Assembly (NCBI RefSeq): GCF_900106695.1
Contig: NZ_FNMZ01000002.1
Span: 248,001 to 312,000 of the forward strand
Origin: Albimonas donghaensis
Lineage (GTDB): Bacteria; Pseudomonadota; Alphaproteobacteria; Rhodobacterales; Rhodobacteraceae
Reading direction: 5' to 3'
Length of the DNA stretch: 64,000 nt
Shown: in pieces, positions 8,756-16,478 of the stretch
Numbering within the stretch: position 1 is the stretch's first letter
Layout of the letters: each line of letters starts with the position of its first letter
The notes under the pieces: model-generated
What the model saw: only the letters and a program-made list of their open reading frames with translations
What the model was told of the DNA's origin: nothing
The model's database searches: none
Program-made: the position numbers and the translations under genes

Positions 8756-8816
8756 GGGAGGCGGGTTCGCACCCGCCCTACGGGCCGAGCGTAGGGCGGG
8801 TGCGAACCCGCCTCCC
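8756..8816. repeat. Long perfect palindrome (REP-like), 27-bp arms
   Basis: The arms 8756-8782 and 8790-8816 are exact inverted copies, including GGCGGGTTCGCACCCGCC and CCTACG, separated by the 7-base loop GGCCGAG. The outer arm GTAGGGCGGGTGCG resembles the smaller element at 4248. It sits between the convergent tpa and ggt genes. Confidence 0.85.
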
Positions 8817-8839
8817 TCCCCCGCCGCGGGGCGCGGCCC

Positions 8840-10726
8840 TCAATCCCCCAGCGCCACGCCCTCCCGCCGGGGATCGGCGCCGCCGCGCAACCCGTCCTCG
8901 TGGAGAGAGATGGCGTGGAGGCCCGACGTCAGCGCCCCGGCCCGGACCTCGTAGCCCAGCGCCTCCAGCGGGCCGGCCAGCGCCTCCGCCGTCGTGCCCG
9001 CCTCGACATCGTAGCGCCCGAAACGGTTGACCAGATGCGGGGCCGAGACCGCCCGCTGCACATCCATCCCCCATTCCACCCGCGCCAGGATCGCGCCCAG
9101 CACGTAGCCGATGATCCGGCTCCCCCCCGGCGAGCCGATCACCAGCTCCGGCGCGCCGTCGCGCATCACGATGGTCGGCGCCATGGAGGACCGCGGCCGC
9201 TTGCCCGGCGCCACCCGGTTGGCGATGGCGTGGCCGTCGCCGTCATGGGTGGCGAAGGAGAAATCGGTCAGCTCGTTGTTCAGCAGGAAGCCGTCCGGCG
9301 TCATCAACCGCGAGCCGAAGCCGTTCTCGATCGTCGTGGTCATCGACAGCGCATTGCCGAAGCCGTCGACGATGGAGATGTGGGAGGTCGAGGGCAGCTC
9401 GATCGAGCGGTCATCCCCAAGCCGCGCATGGTCCCAGTCGGGCCGCCCCGGCGCGACCGTTTCCAGCGCGCTCGGGCCTGCCAGCAGCTTCGCGCGCCCG
9501 GCCAGGTAGGCGTCATCGGTCAGCCCCGAGGGCATCGGCACGAAGTCCACGTCGGCCATGAACCGCCCCCGATCCGCGAAGGCGAGGCGCGAGGCGTCGC
9601 CGATCAGCCGCCACGCCTCGGCGCTGTCGGGACCGAGCGCCGCGAGGTCATGGCCGCGCAGCATCCCCAGCGCCTGGCCCAGGGTCAGCGCGCCGGACGA
9701 CGGCGGCCCCATCCCGCACACGTCCCGGCCGCGGAAGGCGACGCAGACCGGCGGGCGCTCGACCACCTGATAGAGCGCGAGATCGGTCTCGGTCAGCCGC
9801 CCGGGACGGGCCGCGCCGCGCACGGTGGCGACGATGTTGCGGGCGATGTCGCCGGTGTAGAACGCCTCCGCCCCGTCCACCGCGATCCGGGCGAGCGTGC
9901 GGGCGTAGGCGGGGTTGCGCAGGGTCGCGCCTGCGGTCAGCGGCGCGCCCTCGGGCAGGAAATAGGCGGCGGTCGCGGGGATCTCCGCCATGCGCGCCGC
10001 GTCGTCCGCGATGGCGCCGGCAAGCCGGGGGGACACCGGGAAGCCCTCCAGCGCCAGGTCGATGGCGTCCTCGAACAGCCCCGCCCAGTCGCGCCGGCCC
10101 CAGCGTCGATGCGCGGCCGCCATCAGCGCCGGCGTGCCCGGGGTCCCCACGGACAGCCCGCCGACCACCGCATCGAAGAACTTCAGCGGCTGGCCGTCCG
10201 CGTCGAGGAACAGCTTCGGGCGGGCCGCGAGCGGCGCGGTCTCGCGCCCGTCGAGCGTGGTCAGCGCCCCCGTCGCCGCGTCGAACCAGACCAGGAAGGC
10301 GCCGCCGCCGAGGCCCGAGGACTGCGGCTCCACCAGCCCCAGCACCGCCTGCGCCGCGACCATCGCGTCCGCCGCCGTGCCCCCCGCCCGAAGCGCCCGC
10401 AGCCCGGCCATGGCGGCGAGCGGATGGGCCGCGACCACCATCTGACGCTCCGCCCGGACCGGGACGCCCGCCGCCTTCGCCTCCAGCGCCGCGGCGATCT
10501 CGGGGGCGGGGGCGGGGGCCGTGGGGGCGGGGGCCGTGGGGGCGGAGGCGGAGGCCGGCGCGTCGCGGGTCGCGCCCTCCGGCGCCACCGCGTCCGCCGC
10601 CTGCGCCGCGGCGGACGGCGCGGGGCCGAGCCCCAGCGCGCCCTGTCCCTGCGTCTGGGCGCCGACCGGCGCCGCGAGCGTCAGGGCGAGCAGAAGGGGA
10701 AGGACGAGGCTTGATCGGCAGGGCAT
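8840..10726 (-). CDS. ggt: Secreted gamma-glutamyltransferase
   Basis: The protein has 628 residues. A signal peptide (hydrophobic LVLPLLLALTLAAPVGA, cleavage near residue 23) is followed by a proline/alanine-rich linker to about residue 75 and then the Ntn-hydrolase domain. QSSGLGGGAFLVW and the autocleavage site PSTSHISIVDG (the Thr becomes the catalytic N-terminus of the small subunit) are visible, as are GSRLMTPDGFLLNNE and PGKRPRSSMAPT with the substrate-binding residues. The enzyme hydrolyses or transfers the gamma-glutamyl group of glutathione in the periplasm. AGGAG precedes the ATG. The gene is alone, and the long low-complexity linker is unusual but harmless-looking. Confidence 0.93.
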   Translation of the reverse strand: MPCRSSLVLPLLLALTLAAPVGAQTQGQGALGLGPAPSAAAQAADAVAPEGATRDAPASASAPTAPAPTAPAPAPEIAAALEAKAAGVPVRAERQMVVAAHPLAAMAGLRALRAGGTAADAMVAAQAVLGLVEPQSSGLGGGAFLVWFDAATGALTTLDGRETAPLAARPKLFLDADGQPLKFFDAVVGGLSVGTPGTPALMAAAHRRWGRRDWAGLFEDAIDLALEGFPVSPRLAGAIADDAARMAEIPATAAYFLPEGAPLTAGATLRNPAYARTLARIAVDGAEAFYTGDIARNIVATVRGAARPGRLTETDLALYQVVERPPVCVAFRGRDVCGMGPPSSGALTLGQALGMLRGHDLAALGPDSAEAWRLIGDASRLAFADRGRFMADVDFVPMPSGLTDDAYLAGRAKLLAGPSALETVAPGRPDWDHARLGDDRSIELPSTSHISIVDGFGNALSMTTTIENGFGSRLMTPDGFLLNNELTDFSFATHDGDGHAIANRVAPGKRPRSSMAPTIVMRDGAPELVIGSPGGSRIIGYVLGAILARVEWGMDVQRAVSAPHLVNRFGRYDVEAGTTAEALAGPLEALGYEVRAGALTSGLHAISLHEDGLRGGADPRREGVALGD

Positions 10727-11109
10727 CGCGGTCTCCTACGGGCGTCGCGGGAGCCTGCCGCATGACGAGGGGGAGCGACAGGGCAAAGGTCGCCGCCGCC
10801 GCGGGCCAGGGCATCGCAAGATGCGGGGGGCGGAATGGAAGATGGAGAACGGCCGCGCGATACAAGCGCCCGGCCGCCTTCGCCCGCAACGCGCCGCTCG
10901 GCCAGTCCCGCGACGGCGACGGCCTGCGGCTCCGCAAGCGCCGGGACGGCGGCGGGCGTCACGCCGGGGGCGCGGCATGGGGCCGGGCGGGCCGAAACCG
11001 CGCCGGCGGACATGGTGCGGGCGATCGGGGCCGCGCCGCTCCGCGACGCCTCGGCCCGCGATCCGGCCGGGGGCGCGACGTCTGATCCGCGCCCCCGTCG
11101 CCCCCTGTT
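10727..11109. other. Non-coding stretch
   Basis: The 383 bases between azoR and ggt (both on the minus strand) show no credible coding frame, no RNA gene and no clear hairpin with a T-run. They include a locally purine-rich part (about 10,800-10,860). The ggt promoter must lie here. Confidence 0.55.
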
Positions 11110-11778
11110 TCAGGCCGCCAGCGCCCCCGCCCCGGCCAGTTCCAGGGCGAGGCCCCGGGCGCGGAGCTCCGCCGCCTCGACCGAGGCGCGGTGGCGGTCA
11201 TCCTTGAACTCCTGGTACTCGATGGCGATCGTCTCGATGTGATCGGGCGCGACGCCGAAGTAATGCGCGCATGCCGCCAGCGCCGGATCCAGCGCGTTCA
11301 GATGCGCGCGCGCTCCGCCCGGGGCGAAGCCGAACTCGCCGCGCGACGACAACACCGCCAGCCGCTTGCCGGACAGGATCGGCTCGATCGGCGCATCGCC
11401 GCGGGCGAGGTCGAAGGAGAAGGTCTCGCCGATCCGCGCGACATGATCGATCCAGCCCTTCAGGGCCGACGGCATCCCGTAATTGTACATCGGCGCGCCC
11501 ATGACGATCACGTCCGCCGCGGCCACTTCCGCGATCAGCGCGTCGGAAAGGGCGAGGCGCGCGTCCATCCACGGCGCGCGCGCCTCGGGCGGCGTGAAGG
11601 CGGCATGGATGAACCGATGGTCGATCGCGGGGACCGGGGTCCGCCCGACATCGCGGCGGATCACCCGCGTATCCGGCGCCGCGGCCAGGAAGGTCCGGGT
11701 GAAGAGCCCGGTCAGGCGCCGGGTCAGCGAGCGGTCTTCAAGCTGGGCGCTCGCGTCGATGCGCAGCAGGGTGGTCAT
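11110..11778 (-). CDS. azoR: FMN-dependent NADH:quinone oxidoreductase / azoreductase (AzoR family)
   Basis: The 222-residue flavodoxin-fold protein begins TTLLRIDASAQLEDR(S), shows the APMYNYGMPSALKGWIDH active-site loop typical of AzoR and the LSSRGEF segment that contacts FMN. AzoR enzymes reduce quinones (and azo dyes in assays) by two electrons and protect from electrophile stress in the cytosol. Length is near the family's 200. The gene is divergent from a LysR regulator at 11912, which probably controls it. Confidence 0.85.
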   Translation of the reverse strand: MTTLLRIDASAQLEDRSLTRRLTGLFTRTFLAAAPDTRVIRRDVGRTPVPAIDHRFIHAAFTPPEARAPWMDARLALSDALIAEVAAADVIVMGAPMYNYGMPSALKGWIDHVARIGETFSFDLARGDAPIEPILSGKRLAVLSSRGEFGFAPGGARAHLNALDPALAACAHYFGVAPDHIETIAIEYQEFKDDRHRASVEAAELRARGLALELAGAGALAA

Positions 11779-11849
11779 GGGTCATCTCCTTGGGTCTGGG
11801 TCGGCCCGCTTCAGGTAGGCGCCCGCCTGCGCGCTGGAAAAAGCGAAGT

Positions 11850-11872
11850 TCTCACGTCATGGATGAGTGAGA
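11850..11872. promoter_or_regulatory. Inverted repeat in azoR-lysR divergent promoter region
   Basis: TCTCAC (11850-11855) and GTGAGA (11867-11872) form a dyad with an 11-base spacer in the 133-bp gap between the two divergent genes. Size and position fit a LysR-type operator, which usually serves both promoters. Confidence 0.4.
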
Positions 11873-11911
11873 TTCACCCTGGGCACCGCCCGGACGAAAC
11901 GGAGGGAAACG

Positions 11912-12796
11912 ATGCGGCGCCTGCCCCCGCTCCACGCGCTCCGCGCCTTCGAGGCGGCCGCCCGGCATCTGCATTTCGCCCGCGCCGCGGCCGAGCTGCA
12001 CCTGACGCCGACCGCGATCAGCCACCAGGTCCGCCAGCTGGAGGACATCCTCCAGGTGAAGCTGTTTCATCGCCATCCGCGCCCGATCCGCCTGACCGCG
12101 GAGGGCGCGGCGCTGTTCCCGGCGCTGCGCGAAAGCTTCGACCGCATCGCCGGCGCCGTCGACGAGATCTCGGGCCTCGATGCGGAACGCCCGTTGACGG
12201 CCTCCGTCACGGTGGCCTTCGCCAGCCTCTGGCTGATGCGGCGGCTGCCCGACCTGCGCGCGCGGACCGGGCTGAGCCTTGCGGTCGAGGCCGACAACCG
12301 GCCCGCGGACCTGTCCGGCGCCGGCGTCGATTTCGCGGTGCGCTACGCCCTGCAGGCGGCGCCGGAGGGCCGATGGCTGCCGCTGTTCGAGGACAGGTTG
12401 ATCCCGGTCTGCGCGCCGGACCTGTTGCGCCGGCATCCGGTCGAGGCCGACGCCGACATCCTGCGGCTGCCGCTGATCGCATACCGCTGGACGCAGGATG
12501 CGGAGGCCTCGCCAAGCTGGCGGCGCTGGTCGCGCGAAGCCGGGCTAGGGGGCGCCGCGCCCGAGGCGGCGCAGCATTTCTCCGAGGAGATCACCGCGAT
12601 GGACGCGGCCCTGGCGGGTCAGGGCGCGGCGCTGGCCTCCAGCGTGCTGGCCGGAGCGGCGCTTGCCGACGGTCGCCTGGCGCGCCTTTCCGAGGCGGAT
12701 CTTCCGGGGCGGACCTTCTGGGCGGCGGCGCGCGCCGATCATCCGCGGCTCGCCGATGTGGAGCGTTTCGCGGCATGGGCGCGCGCCTGCGCATGA
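11912..12796 (+). CDS. LysR-family transcriptional regulator (GcvA-like)
   Basis: The 294-residue protein starts MRRLPPLHALRAFEAAARH with the wHTH in residues 4-63 (FARAAAELHLTPTAISHQVRQLE) and the substrate-binding domain after residue 90. The pattern 'PPLHALRAFEAAARHL-F--AA-EL-LTP-AISHQV--LE' is that of the GcvA subgroup. The ATG at 11912 has GGAGGG four bases upstream; an upstream ATG at 11867 would overlap the likely operator and is rejected. By position it regulates the divergent azoR. The ligand is unknown. Confidence 0.88.
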   Translation: MRRLPPLHALRAFEAAARHLHFARAAAELHLTPTAISHQVRQLEDILQVKLFHRHPRPIRLTAEGAALFPALRESFDRIAGAVDEISGLDAERPLTASVTVAFASLWLMRRLPDLRARTGLSLAVEADNRPADLSGAGVDFAVRYALQAAPEGRWLPLFEDRLIPVCAPDLLRRHPVEADADILRLPLIAYRWTQDAEASPSWRRWSREAGLGGAAPEAAQHFSEEITAMDAALAGQGAALASSVLAGAALADGRLARLSEADLPGRTFWAAARADHPRLADVERFAAWARACA

Positions 12797-12832
12797 GGCC
12801 GCGCCGCGCGGCGGCGAAACCCGCGCCGCCCC

Positions 12833-12863
12833 GACCGGCAGGGGCGCGGGCCGCCTGCCGGTC
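12833..12863. terminator. Bidirectional hairpin between convergent genes
   Basis: GACCGGCAGG (12833-12842) pairs with CCTGCCGGTC (12854-12863) around an 11-base loop, between the lysR stop and the reductase stop. No T-run follows on either side, so termination is inferred from position and stem. Confidence 0.5.
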
Positions 12864-12877
12864 AAGGCGTCCCGCGG

Positions 12878-13417
12878 TCAGGCGAACGCCCGCTGCGCCA
12901 GGGCGTCGGCCGCTTCGGTCAGGTCCGCGACGACGGCCGGGTCCGTGATGCGCCCGGTTTCGGCGTCGAAAACCGTGTGGAAGCTGGCGACCGACACCGC
13001 CGCTTTCAGATCGGCGCCGAAGAACCGCGCCGATCCTTTCGCGGAGGCCAGCACGCTCGCCGCGCCCCCCGGGCCGGGCGAGGTCGCCAGGAAGACCGCC
13101 GGTTTGCCCTGGAACACCTTCGGGTCGATCCGGCTCGCCCAGTCGAACAGGTTCTTCCAGGCGGCGGTGTAGGCGCCGTTGTGCTCGGCGAAGGAGACGA
13201 TCACCCCGTCGGCCGCGCCGATCTTGTCGAAGAACGCCCGGGCCGCCTCAGGGACGCCGATCTCATTCTCGAGGTCTTCGCTGAAGATCGGCAGAGCGTG
13301 GTCCCGCAGGTCGAGCAGGTCGACCTCGGCCCCGGGGATCAGCGTCGCGGCGAAGCGCGCGAGGGATGTGTTGATCGAGCGCGCGCTGGTGCTGGCGCCG
13401 AAGGCGAGGATTTTCAT
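12878..13417 (-). CDS. NADPH-dependent FMN reductase
   Basis: The 179-residue flavodoxin-like protein starts MKILAFGASTSARSINTSLAR (FMN phosphate loop GASTSARSIN) and has the SFAEHNGAYTAAWKNLFDW segment and FLATSPGPGGA loop of the NAD(P)H-dependent FMN reductase (SsuE/ArsH-related FMN_red) family. It reduces flavin or quinones in the cytosol. It lies downstream of the pirin gene on the same strand with 75 bp between them, so the two are likely co-transcribed, and the pair is divergent from the LysR gene at 14476. Confidence 0.85.
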   Translation of the reverse strand: MKILAFGASTSARSINTSLARFAATLIPGAEVDLLDLRDHALPIFSEDLENEIGVPEAARAFFDKIGAADGVIVSFAEHNGAYTAAWKNLFDWASRIDPKVFQGKPAVFLATSPGPGGAASVLASAKGSARFFGADLKAAVSVASFHTVFDAETGRITDPAVVADLTEAADALAQRAFA

Positions 13418-13492
13418 GGCGGGTCTCCTGTCGTGATCCAGGGGTGGTGGGAATGGAAGGCGGGGCGGCCTGCGCCGGCGCGCAGGGGCGGG

Positions 13493-14359
13493 TCAGTCGA
13501 TCGCGCCCAGCGCGCCCGCCGCATGGGCGGCGATCACCGCGTCCAGCTGGGCCGCGTCGCGCATCACGAACGGGCCCTTGTGGACGAAGGGCTCGCGCAA
13601 GGGAGCGCCGGCCAGCAGCGCGGCCTGCCCGCCTTCTTCGCTTTGCAGGCGGATCGTCCGGGCGCCGTGAACGGCGAGCGCCGCGTCCCCGCTGACCCGC
13701 CGCCGCACGCCGTCGATCTCGACATCGACCGCGCCGCGGATCGCGTGCAGCCAGGCGGCCTCGCCGGGCGCGAGGTCATGGGCGAAGGCGCCGCCGGCCT
13801 CCAGCGCGATGTCGAGGATGGTGAAGGGCGGGGCGGGGGGCGTCGCGCCGACGGCCCCGCCGCTGCGCCCCGCCATCACCCGCACGCGGTGGCCGGGCCC
13901 TTCGATCACCGGCATCCGCGCGGCCGGGACATGGAGCGCCTCGGGCGCGTCCAGCTTCTGCGCCGTCGGCAGGTTGACGAAGACCTGAAGCGCATGGGTC
14001 CGCGACCCCGGCATGGGCGCCTCGTCATGCACCGCGCCGCGGCCGGCCTTCAGCCAGTAGAGATCGCCCGGCGCGAGCACGACGTCGTTCCCCAGCGAAT
14101 CCCGGTTGCGAAAGCCGCCCGAACTGTCCTCGAACAGCACGCTCACCGCCGAGATCCCGGCATGGGCATGGGGCGGGAAGGTCGGTTCGGTCATGGTGAA
14201 ATGGTCCACCATGATCAGCGGGTCCATGAGCCCGTCGAGCTGGCGATGGCTGAAGCCGAGCGCTTCGAACCCGGCCCCCCGGATCATGGTCTCGCCATGC
14301 TGGATCCCGGCGATGGCGGGGCCGGTCTGATCGGTCTGTCGTTTTGCTTGCGCGGTCAT
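13493..14359 (-). CDS. Pirin family protein
   Basis: The 288-residue bicupin has the pirin signature LDPLIM-like segment (DPLIMVDHFTM), the metal-binding cluster FPPHAHAGISAVSVLFED, the WLKAGRGAVHDE stretch and the LQVFVNLP strand. Pirins bind Fe(II); some are quercetin 2,3-dioxygenases, others redox-sensing regulators, and sequence alone does not decide. The start at 14359 (MTAQAKRQ) has AAAGGAGG upstream; an in-frame extension to 14461 runs through the regulator promoter and is rejected. It probably heads an operon with the FMN reductase. Confidence 0.88.
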   Translation of the reverse strand: MTAQAKRQTDQTGPAIAGIQHGETMIRGAGFEALGFSHRQLDGLMDPLIMVDHFTMTEPTFPPHAHAGISAVSVLFEDSSGGFRNRDSLGNDVVLAPGDLYWLKAGRGAVHDEAPMPGSRTHALQVFVNLPTAQKLDAPEALHVPAARMPVIEGPGHRVRVMAGRSGGAVGATPPAPPFTILDIALEAGGAFAHDLAPGEAAWLHAIRGAVDVEIDGVRRRVSGDAALAVHGARTIRLQSEEGGQAALLAGAPLREPFVHKGPFVMRDAAQLDAVIAAHAAGALGAID

Positions 14360-14421
14360 GGTCGCCTCCTTTGCTGGATGCAAACCTACTGACGGAACGG
14401 AATGCGCAGAATACGCTGATG

Positions 14422-14440
14422 TCGGAACCCTTCGTTCCGA
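14422..14440. promoter_or_regulatory. Perfect dyad in pirin-lysR divergent promoter region
   Basis: TCGGAAC (14422-14428) and GTTCCGA (14434-14440) flank CCTTC. A further GGAACGG occurs 14,446 onward. It is centred in the 116-bp gap between the divergent genes and is a good candidate LysR-type binding site. Confidence 0.45.
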
Positions 14441-14475
14441 ATATGGAACGGCAGACGGCAAGGGAGGCGGGGGCG

Positions 14476-15405
14476 ATGGACCTCAATCAGGCCTGGCATT
14501 TCGTGCAGGTGGTCGACAAAGGCGGCTTCTCGGCGGCGGCGCGGGTGCTGGGCGTGCCCAAGTCGCGGCTCAGCCGCCAGGTGAAGGCGCTTGAGGCGCG
14601 GCTGGACATGCGGCTTCTGCGCCGGGATTCGCGGCGCATGTCGCTGACCGAGGCGGGCGAGGCCTATTACCGCCATGCCAGGATGGCGATGGACGGCGTG
14701 GCGGCGGCCGAGGCCGCGGCGCGGCGCGACGGTCGGACGCTGGAGGGCGCCGTGGTCCTGTCCTGCTCGGCCGGGGTCGCGCAGTTCGCGCTCGGCCGGA
14801 TCCTGCCGCGCTTCCTGGCCGCGCATCCGCGCGTCGTCCTGCGGCTTCAGGCGTCGAACGACTTCGCCGACCTGATCGGCGACGGCGTCGACCTGGCGGT
14901 CCGCGCGCATACCCGGTTGCTGCCGGATTCCGGGCTCATCCAGCGACGCATCACCCGCGTCCCCTGGGGCCTGCACGGCGCGCCCGCGCTCGCGCAGCGC
15001 CTGGGCCCCGGGGCCTCGCCGACGGATCTGGACGGTCTCCCGGGGCTCGCGCTCGGCTGGCGGCCCGGGGCGGATGCGTGGTCCCTGCAGGGACCGGACG
15101 GGCGCAGCGCCTCGGTTCCCTTCGCGGCGCGGATGCGCAGCGACGACATGGTCAGTCTGAAGCAGGCGGCGGCGGCGGGGCTCGGCGTGGCGGCGCTGCC
15201 GGGCTATGTCTGCGCGGGCGACGTCGCGGCCGGTCGGCTGAGCCGCCTGCTGCCGGAGTGGACCGCGGGGACGCCGGAGATCAGCCTTATGACGCACGGA
15301 CGCCGAGGCAGCCCGCCGCAGGTCGACGCCCTCGCGGATTTTCTGCTCCGCGAGCTGCCGGACGTGATGAAGGGCGACGGCGATGCGGATCCGGGCGCCG
15401 ATTGA
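14476..15405 (+). CDS. LysR-family transcriptional regulator (CrgA/AaeR-like subgroup)
   Basis: The 309-residue protein starts MDLNQAWHFVQVVDKGGFSAAARVLG, with the helix-turn-helix running through VPKSRLSRQVKALE (residues 29-42), then an effector domain from about residue 88. This is the LysR type in which a PKS-x-LSR-x-V motif replaces the usual recognition helix. AGGGAGG precedes the ATG at 14476. A longer frame starting at 14344 overlaps the pirin gene and the operator and is not used. It likely controls the divergent pirin/FMN reductase pair in response to a quinone-like or phenolic signal. Confidence 0.87.
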   Translation: MDLNQAWHFVQVVDKGGFSAAARVLGVPKSRLSRQVKALEARLDMRLLRRDSRRMSLTEAGEAYYRHARMAMDGVAAAEAAARRDGRTLEGAVVLSCSAGVAQFALGRILPRFLAAHPRVVLRLQASNDFADLIGDGVDLAVRAHTRLLPDSGLIQRRITRVPWGLHGAPALAQRLGPGASPTDLDGLPGLALGWRPGADAWSLQGPDGRSASVPFAARMRSDDMVSLKQAAAAGLGVAALPGYVCAGDVAAGRLSRLLPEWTAGTPEISLMTHGRRGSPPQVDALADFLLRELPDVMKGDGDADPGAD

Positions 15406-15847
15406 GGGCGGGGGCGCGCGACGCCTGCCGCGCCGTCGTCTGTCGGGCCACGACCACGTCGCCTCGCTTGCGGCCGTTCTCAAACCCGGCAAGCGCCGCG
15501 ACGAGGACGGCGAGCGGGCGGGTCCGGAGCGCGACGCCGGCCGGTGCTCAGCGGTCGGGGCGTGGCGGTTCAGGATTGGCCGTTGGCTCCGGCGCCACCA
15601 GGAAACAGGCTTCTCGGCGACGTTGCTCAGGCGGCCCGCCAAGCTCACCCACGAACCACCGGACGCGCAATCCGCAGGGGCGACGCCCGCAGGCTCACAC
15701 GCTTTGGACAGCGGACGGATCGCCTGAATGCGCGACGCCGCGTTTCCGCAAGGCCGCGCTCATCCATGAACCCAAAGGTGGACGGAGAGGTGGATGCCTT
15801 CGGCGCGCCACCACCTATCCCCTTGGAAATCATGCAATAAAAGGGGA
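15406..15847. other. Non-coding stretch before the integrated element
   Basis: These 442 bases hold no credible gene; the open frames give arginine-rich low-complexity translations. GC content begins to fall toward the end (about 15,780 on), where the left attachment repeat starts. Confidence 0.55.
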
Positions 15848-15906
15848 GAGGTGGTGCCGGTGATAGGACTCGAACCTACGACCCCATCATTACGAATGAC
15901 GTGCTC
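15848..15906 (+). repeat. Left attachment repeat (attL core), 59 bp
   Basis: It is identical to 20414-20472 over 59 bases and comprises the 3' part of tRNA-Thr (acceptor, T-arm, anticodon arm) plus four bases beyond CCA. Strand exchange must have occurred within it. Confidence 0.9.
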
Positions 15907-15957
15907 ACTCGCTACGCTCCTGCCCGAAGGCAGTACCAGCTGAGCTAAATCACCCGC
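15852..15957 (-). pseudogene. tRNA-Thr-like remnant with enlarged D-loop
   Basis: Read on the minus strand this is a tRNA-Thr(CGT) look-alike: a 5' arm GCGGGTG, GCTCAGCTGGTA of the D-arm, then 27 extra bases before GAGC, then a normal anticodon arm, T-arm and CACCGGC plus ACCA. The insert contains CTGCC-TTCG-GGCAG, a five-pair stem with a UUCG loop. The acceptor has one G-G mismatch and three extra bases follow it. The 3' half is the attL core; the 5' half lies inside the element, so the element itself carries tRNA-mimicking sequence next to its attachment site. It is very unlikely to be a working tRNA. Confidence 0.75.
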
Positions 15958-16058
15958 CACACCAGACACTTACAGGCTGACCGCAATTTTCATGATACCA
16001 GATACCGGCACGAGCTGAAAGGGCATTCAAAGAGCGGCTCATAGCCCGTGAGAGGCAT

Positions 16059-16084
16059 TGTGTGACGGATTGTGTGACATGCCG
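16059..16084. repeat. Left copy of terminal repeat with paired TGTGTGAC boxes
   Basis: The 26 bases contain TGTGTGAC at 16059-16066 and again at 16071-16078 (12-bp spacing) and end ATGCCG. They match 20340-20365 with one mismatch in the same orientation. Position near both ends of the element fits arm-type integrase or excisionase sites. Confidence 0.65.
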
Positions 16085-16125
16085 TGAAGGCGTCCGCACC
16101 CTAAGCCCCCCGATAAACCTACCTT

Positions 16126-16148
16126 GGAGGGGGGACAGGAGGGGGGAC
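16126..16148. repeat. Tandem 12-bp repeat GGAGGGGGGACA
   Basis: GGAGGGGGGACA at 16126-16137 is followed directly by GGAGGGGGGAC at 16138-16148. It is non-coding and lies between the left terminal repeat and the promoter at 16243. Confidence 0.7.
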
Positions 16149-16242
16149 GCGACTCGCCCCGCATTCCAATGGGGCCAAAGGATTTTCTCACATAAATTCA
16201 AACCTTTAGACGTCACTCTGAATGCAGGCAGCACCACAACAT

Positions 16243-16271
16243 TTGACAAGCGCCAGAAAATTTAGTATAAT
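16243..16271 (+). promoter_or_regulatory. Consensus sigma70 promoter, TTGACA-17-TATAAT
   Basis: TTGACA (16243-16248) and TATAAT (16266-16271) are both perfect hexamers with the ideal 17-base spacer. Transcription would begin near 16278 and give a leader of about 200 bases before the gene at 16479. So exact a promoter stands out in this GC-rich genome. Confidence 0.85.
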
Positions 16272-16282
16272 ACCTAGTAACC

Positions 16283-16314
16283 GAGTGTATCAGGCATCAT
16301 TTATGCCCCCACTC
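16283..16314 (+). promoter_or_regulatory. 5' leader hairpin
   Basis: GGCAT (16293) pairs with ATGCC (16303) around CATTT, and GAGTG (16283) pairs with CACTC (16310-16314) outside it. The structure begins a few bases after the predicted transcription start. A second helix, CCCCCC (16344) with GGGGGG (16359), follows. A 23-codon frame (16303-16374, MPPLRNHIKDRQ...) starts in the first hairpin. A regulatory leader or small RNA is possible. Confidence 0.5.
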
Positions 16315-16373
16315 AGGAACCACATCAAAGATAGACAATTGTACCCCCCTATGTCCCTGGGGGGAGATTCCTA

Positions 16374-16448
16374 GTATATATAGCGTATATATAGCCACTT
16401 ATCACCTACTACTTATTACCTATTATCTATTATATATTATCTATATCA
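16374..16448 (+). repeat. AT-rich iteron-like repeats (candidate replication origin)
   Basis: GTATATATAGC occurs twice in tandem (16374-16384, 16385-16395). From 16414 four heptamers follow without gaps: TATTACC, TATTATC, TATTATA, TATTATC, then a weaker TATATCA. The tract is almost pure A/T and ends about 30 bases before the polymerase-like gene. Short tandem repeats in an AT-rich zone next to a replication-type gene are the usual make-up of a small replicon origin; function is inference. Confidence 0.55.
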
Positions 16449-16478
16449 GTAGATCATTTATTTCACGGACACCCAATT

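Noticed and set aside
15852-15957. A second functional tRNA-Thr
   Set aside because: The D-arm is interrupted by 27 bases, extra bases follow the acceptor and one acceptor pair is G-G. It is better explained as an attachment-site remnant.
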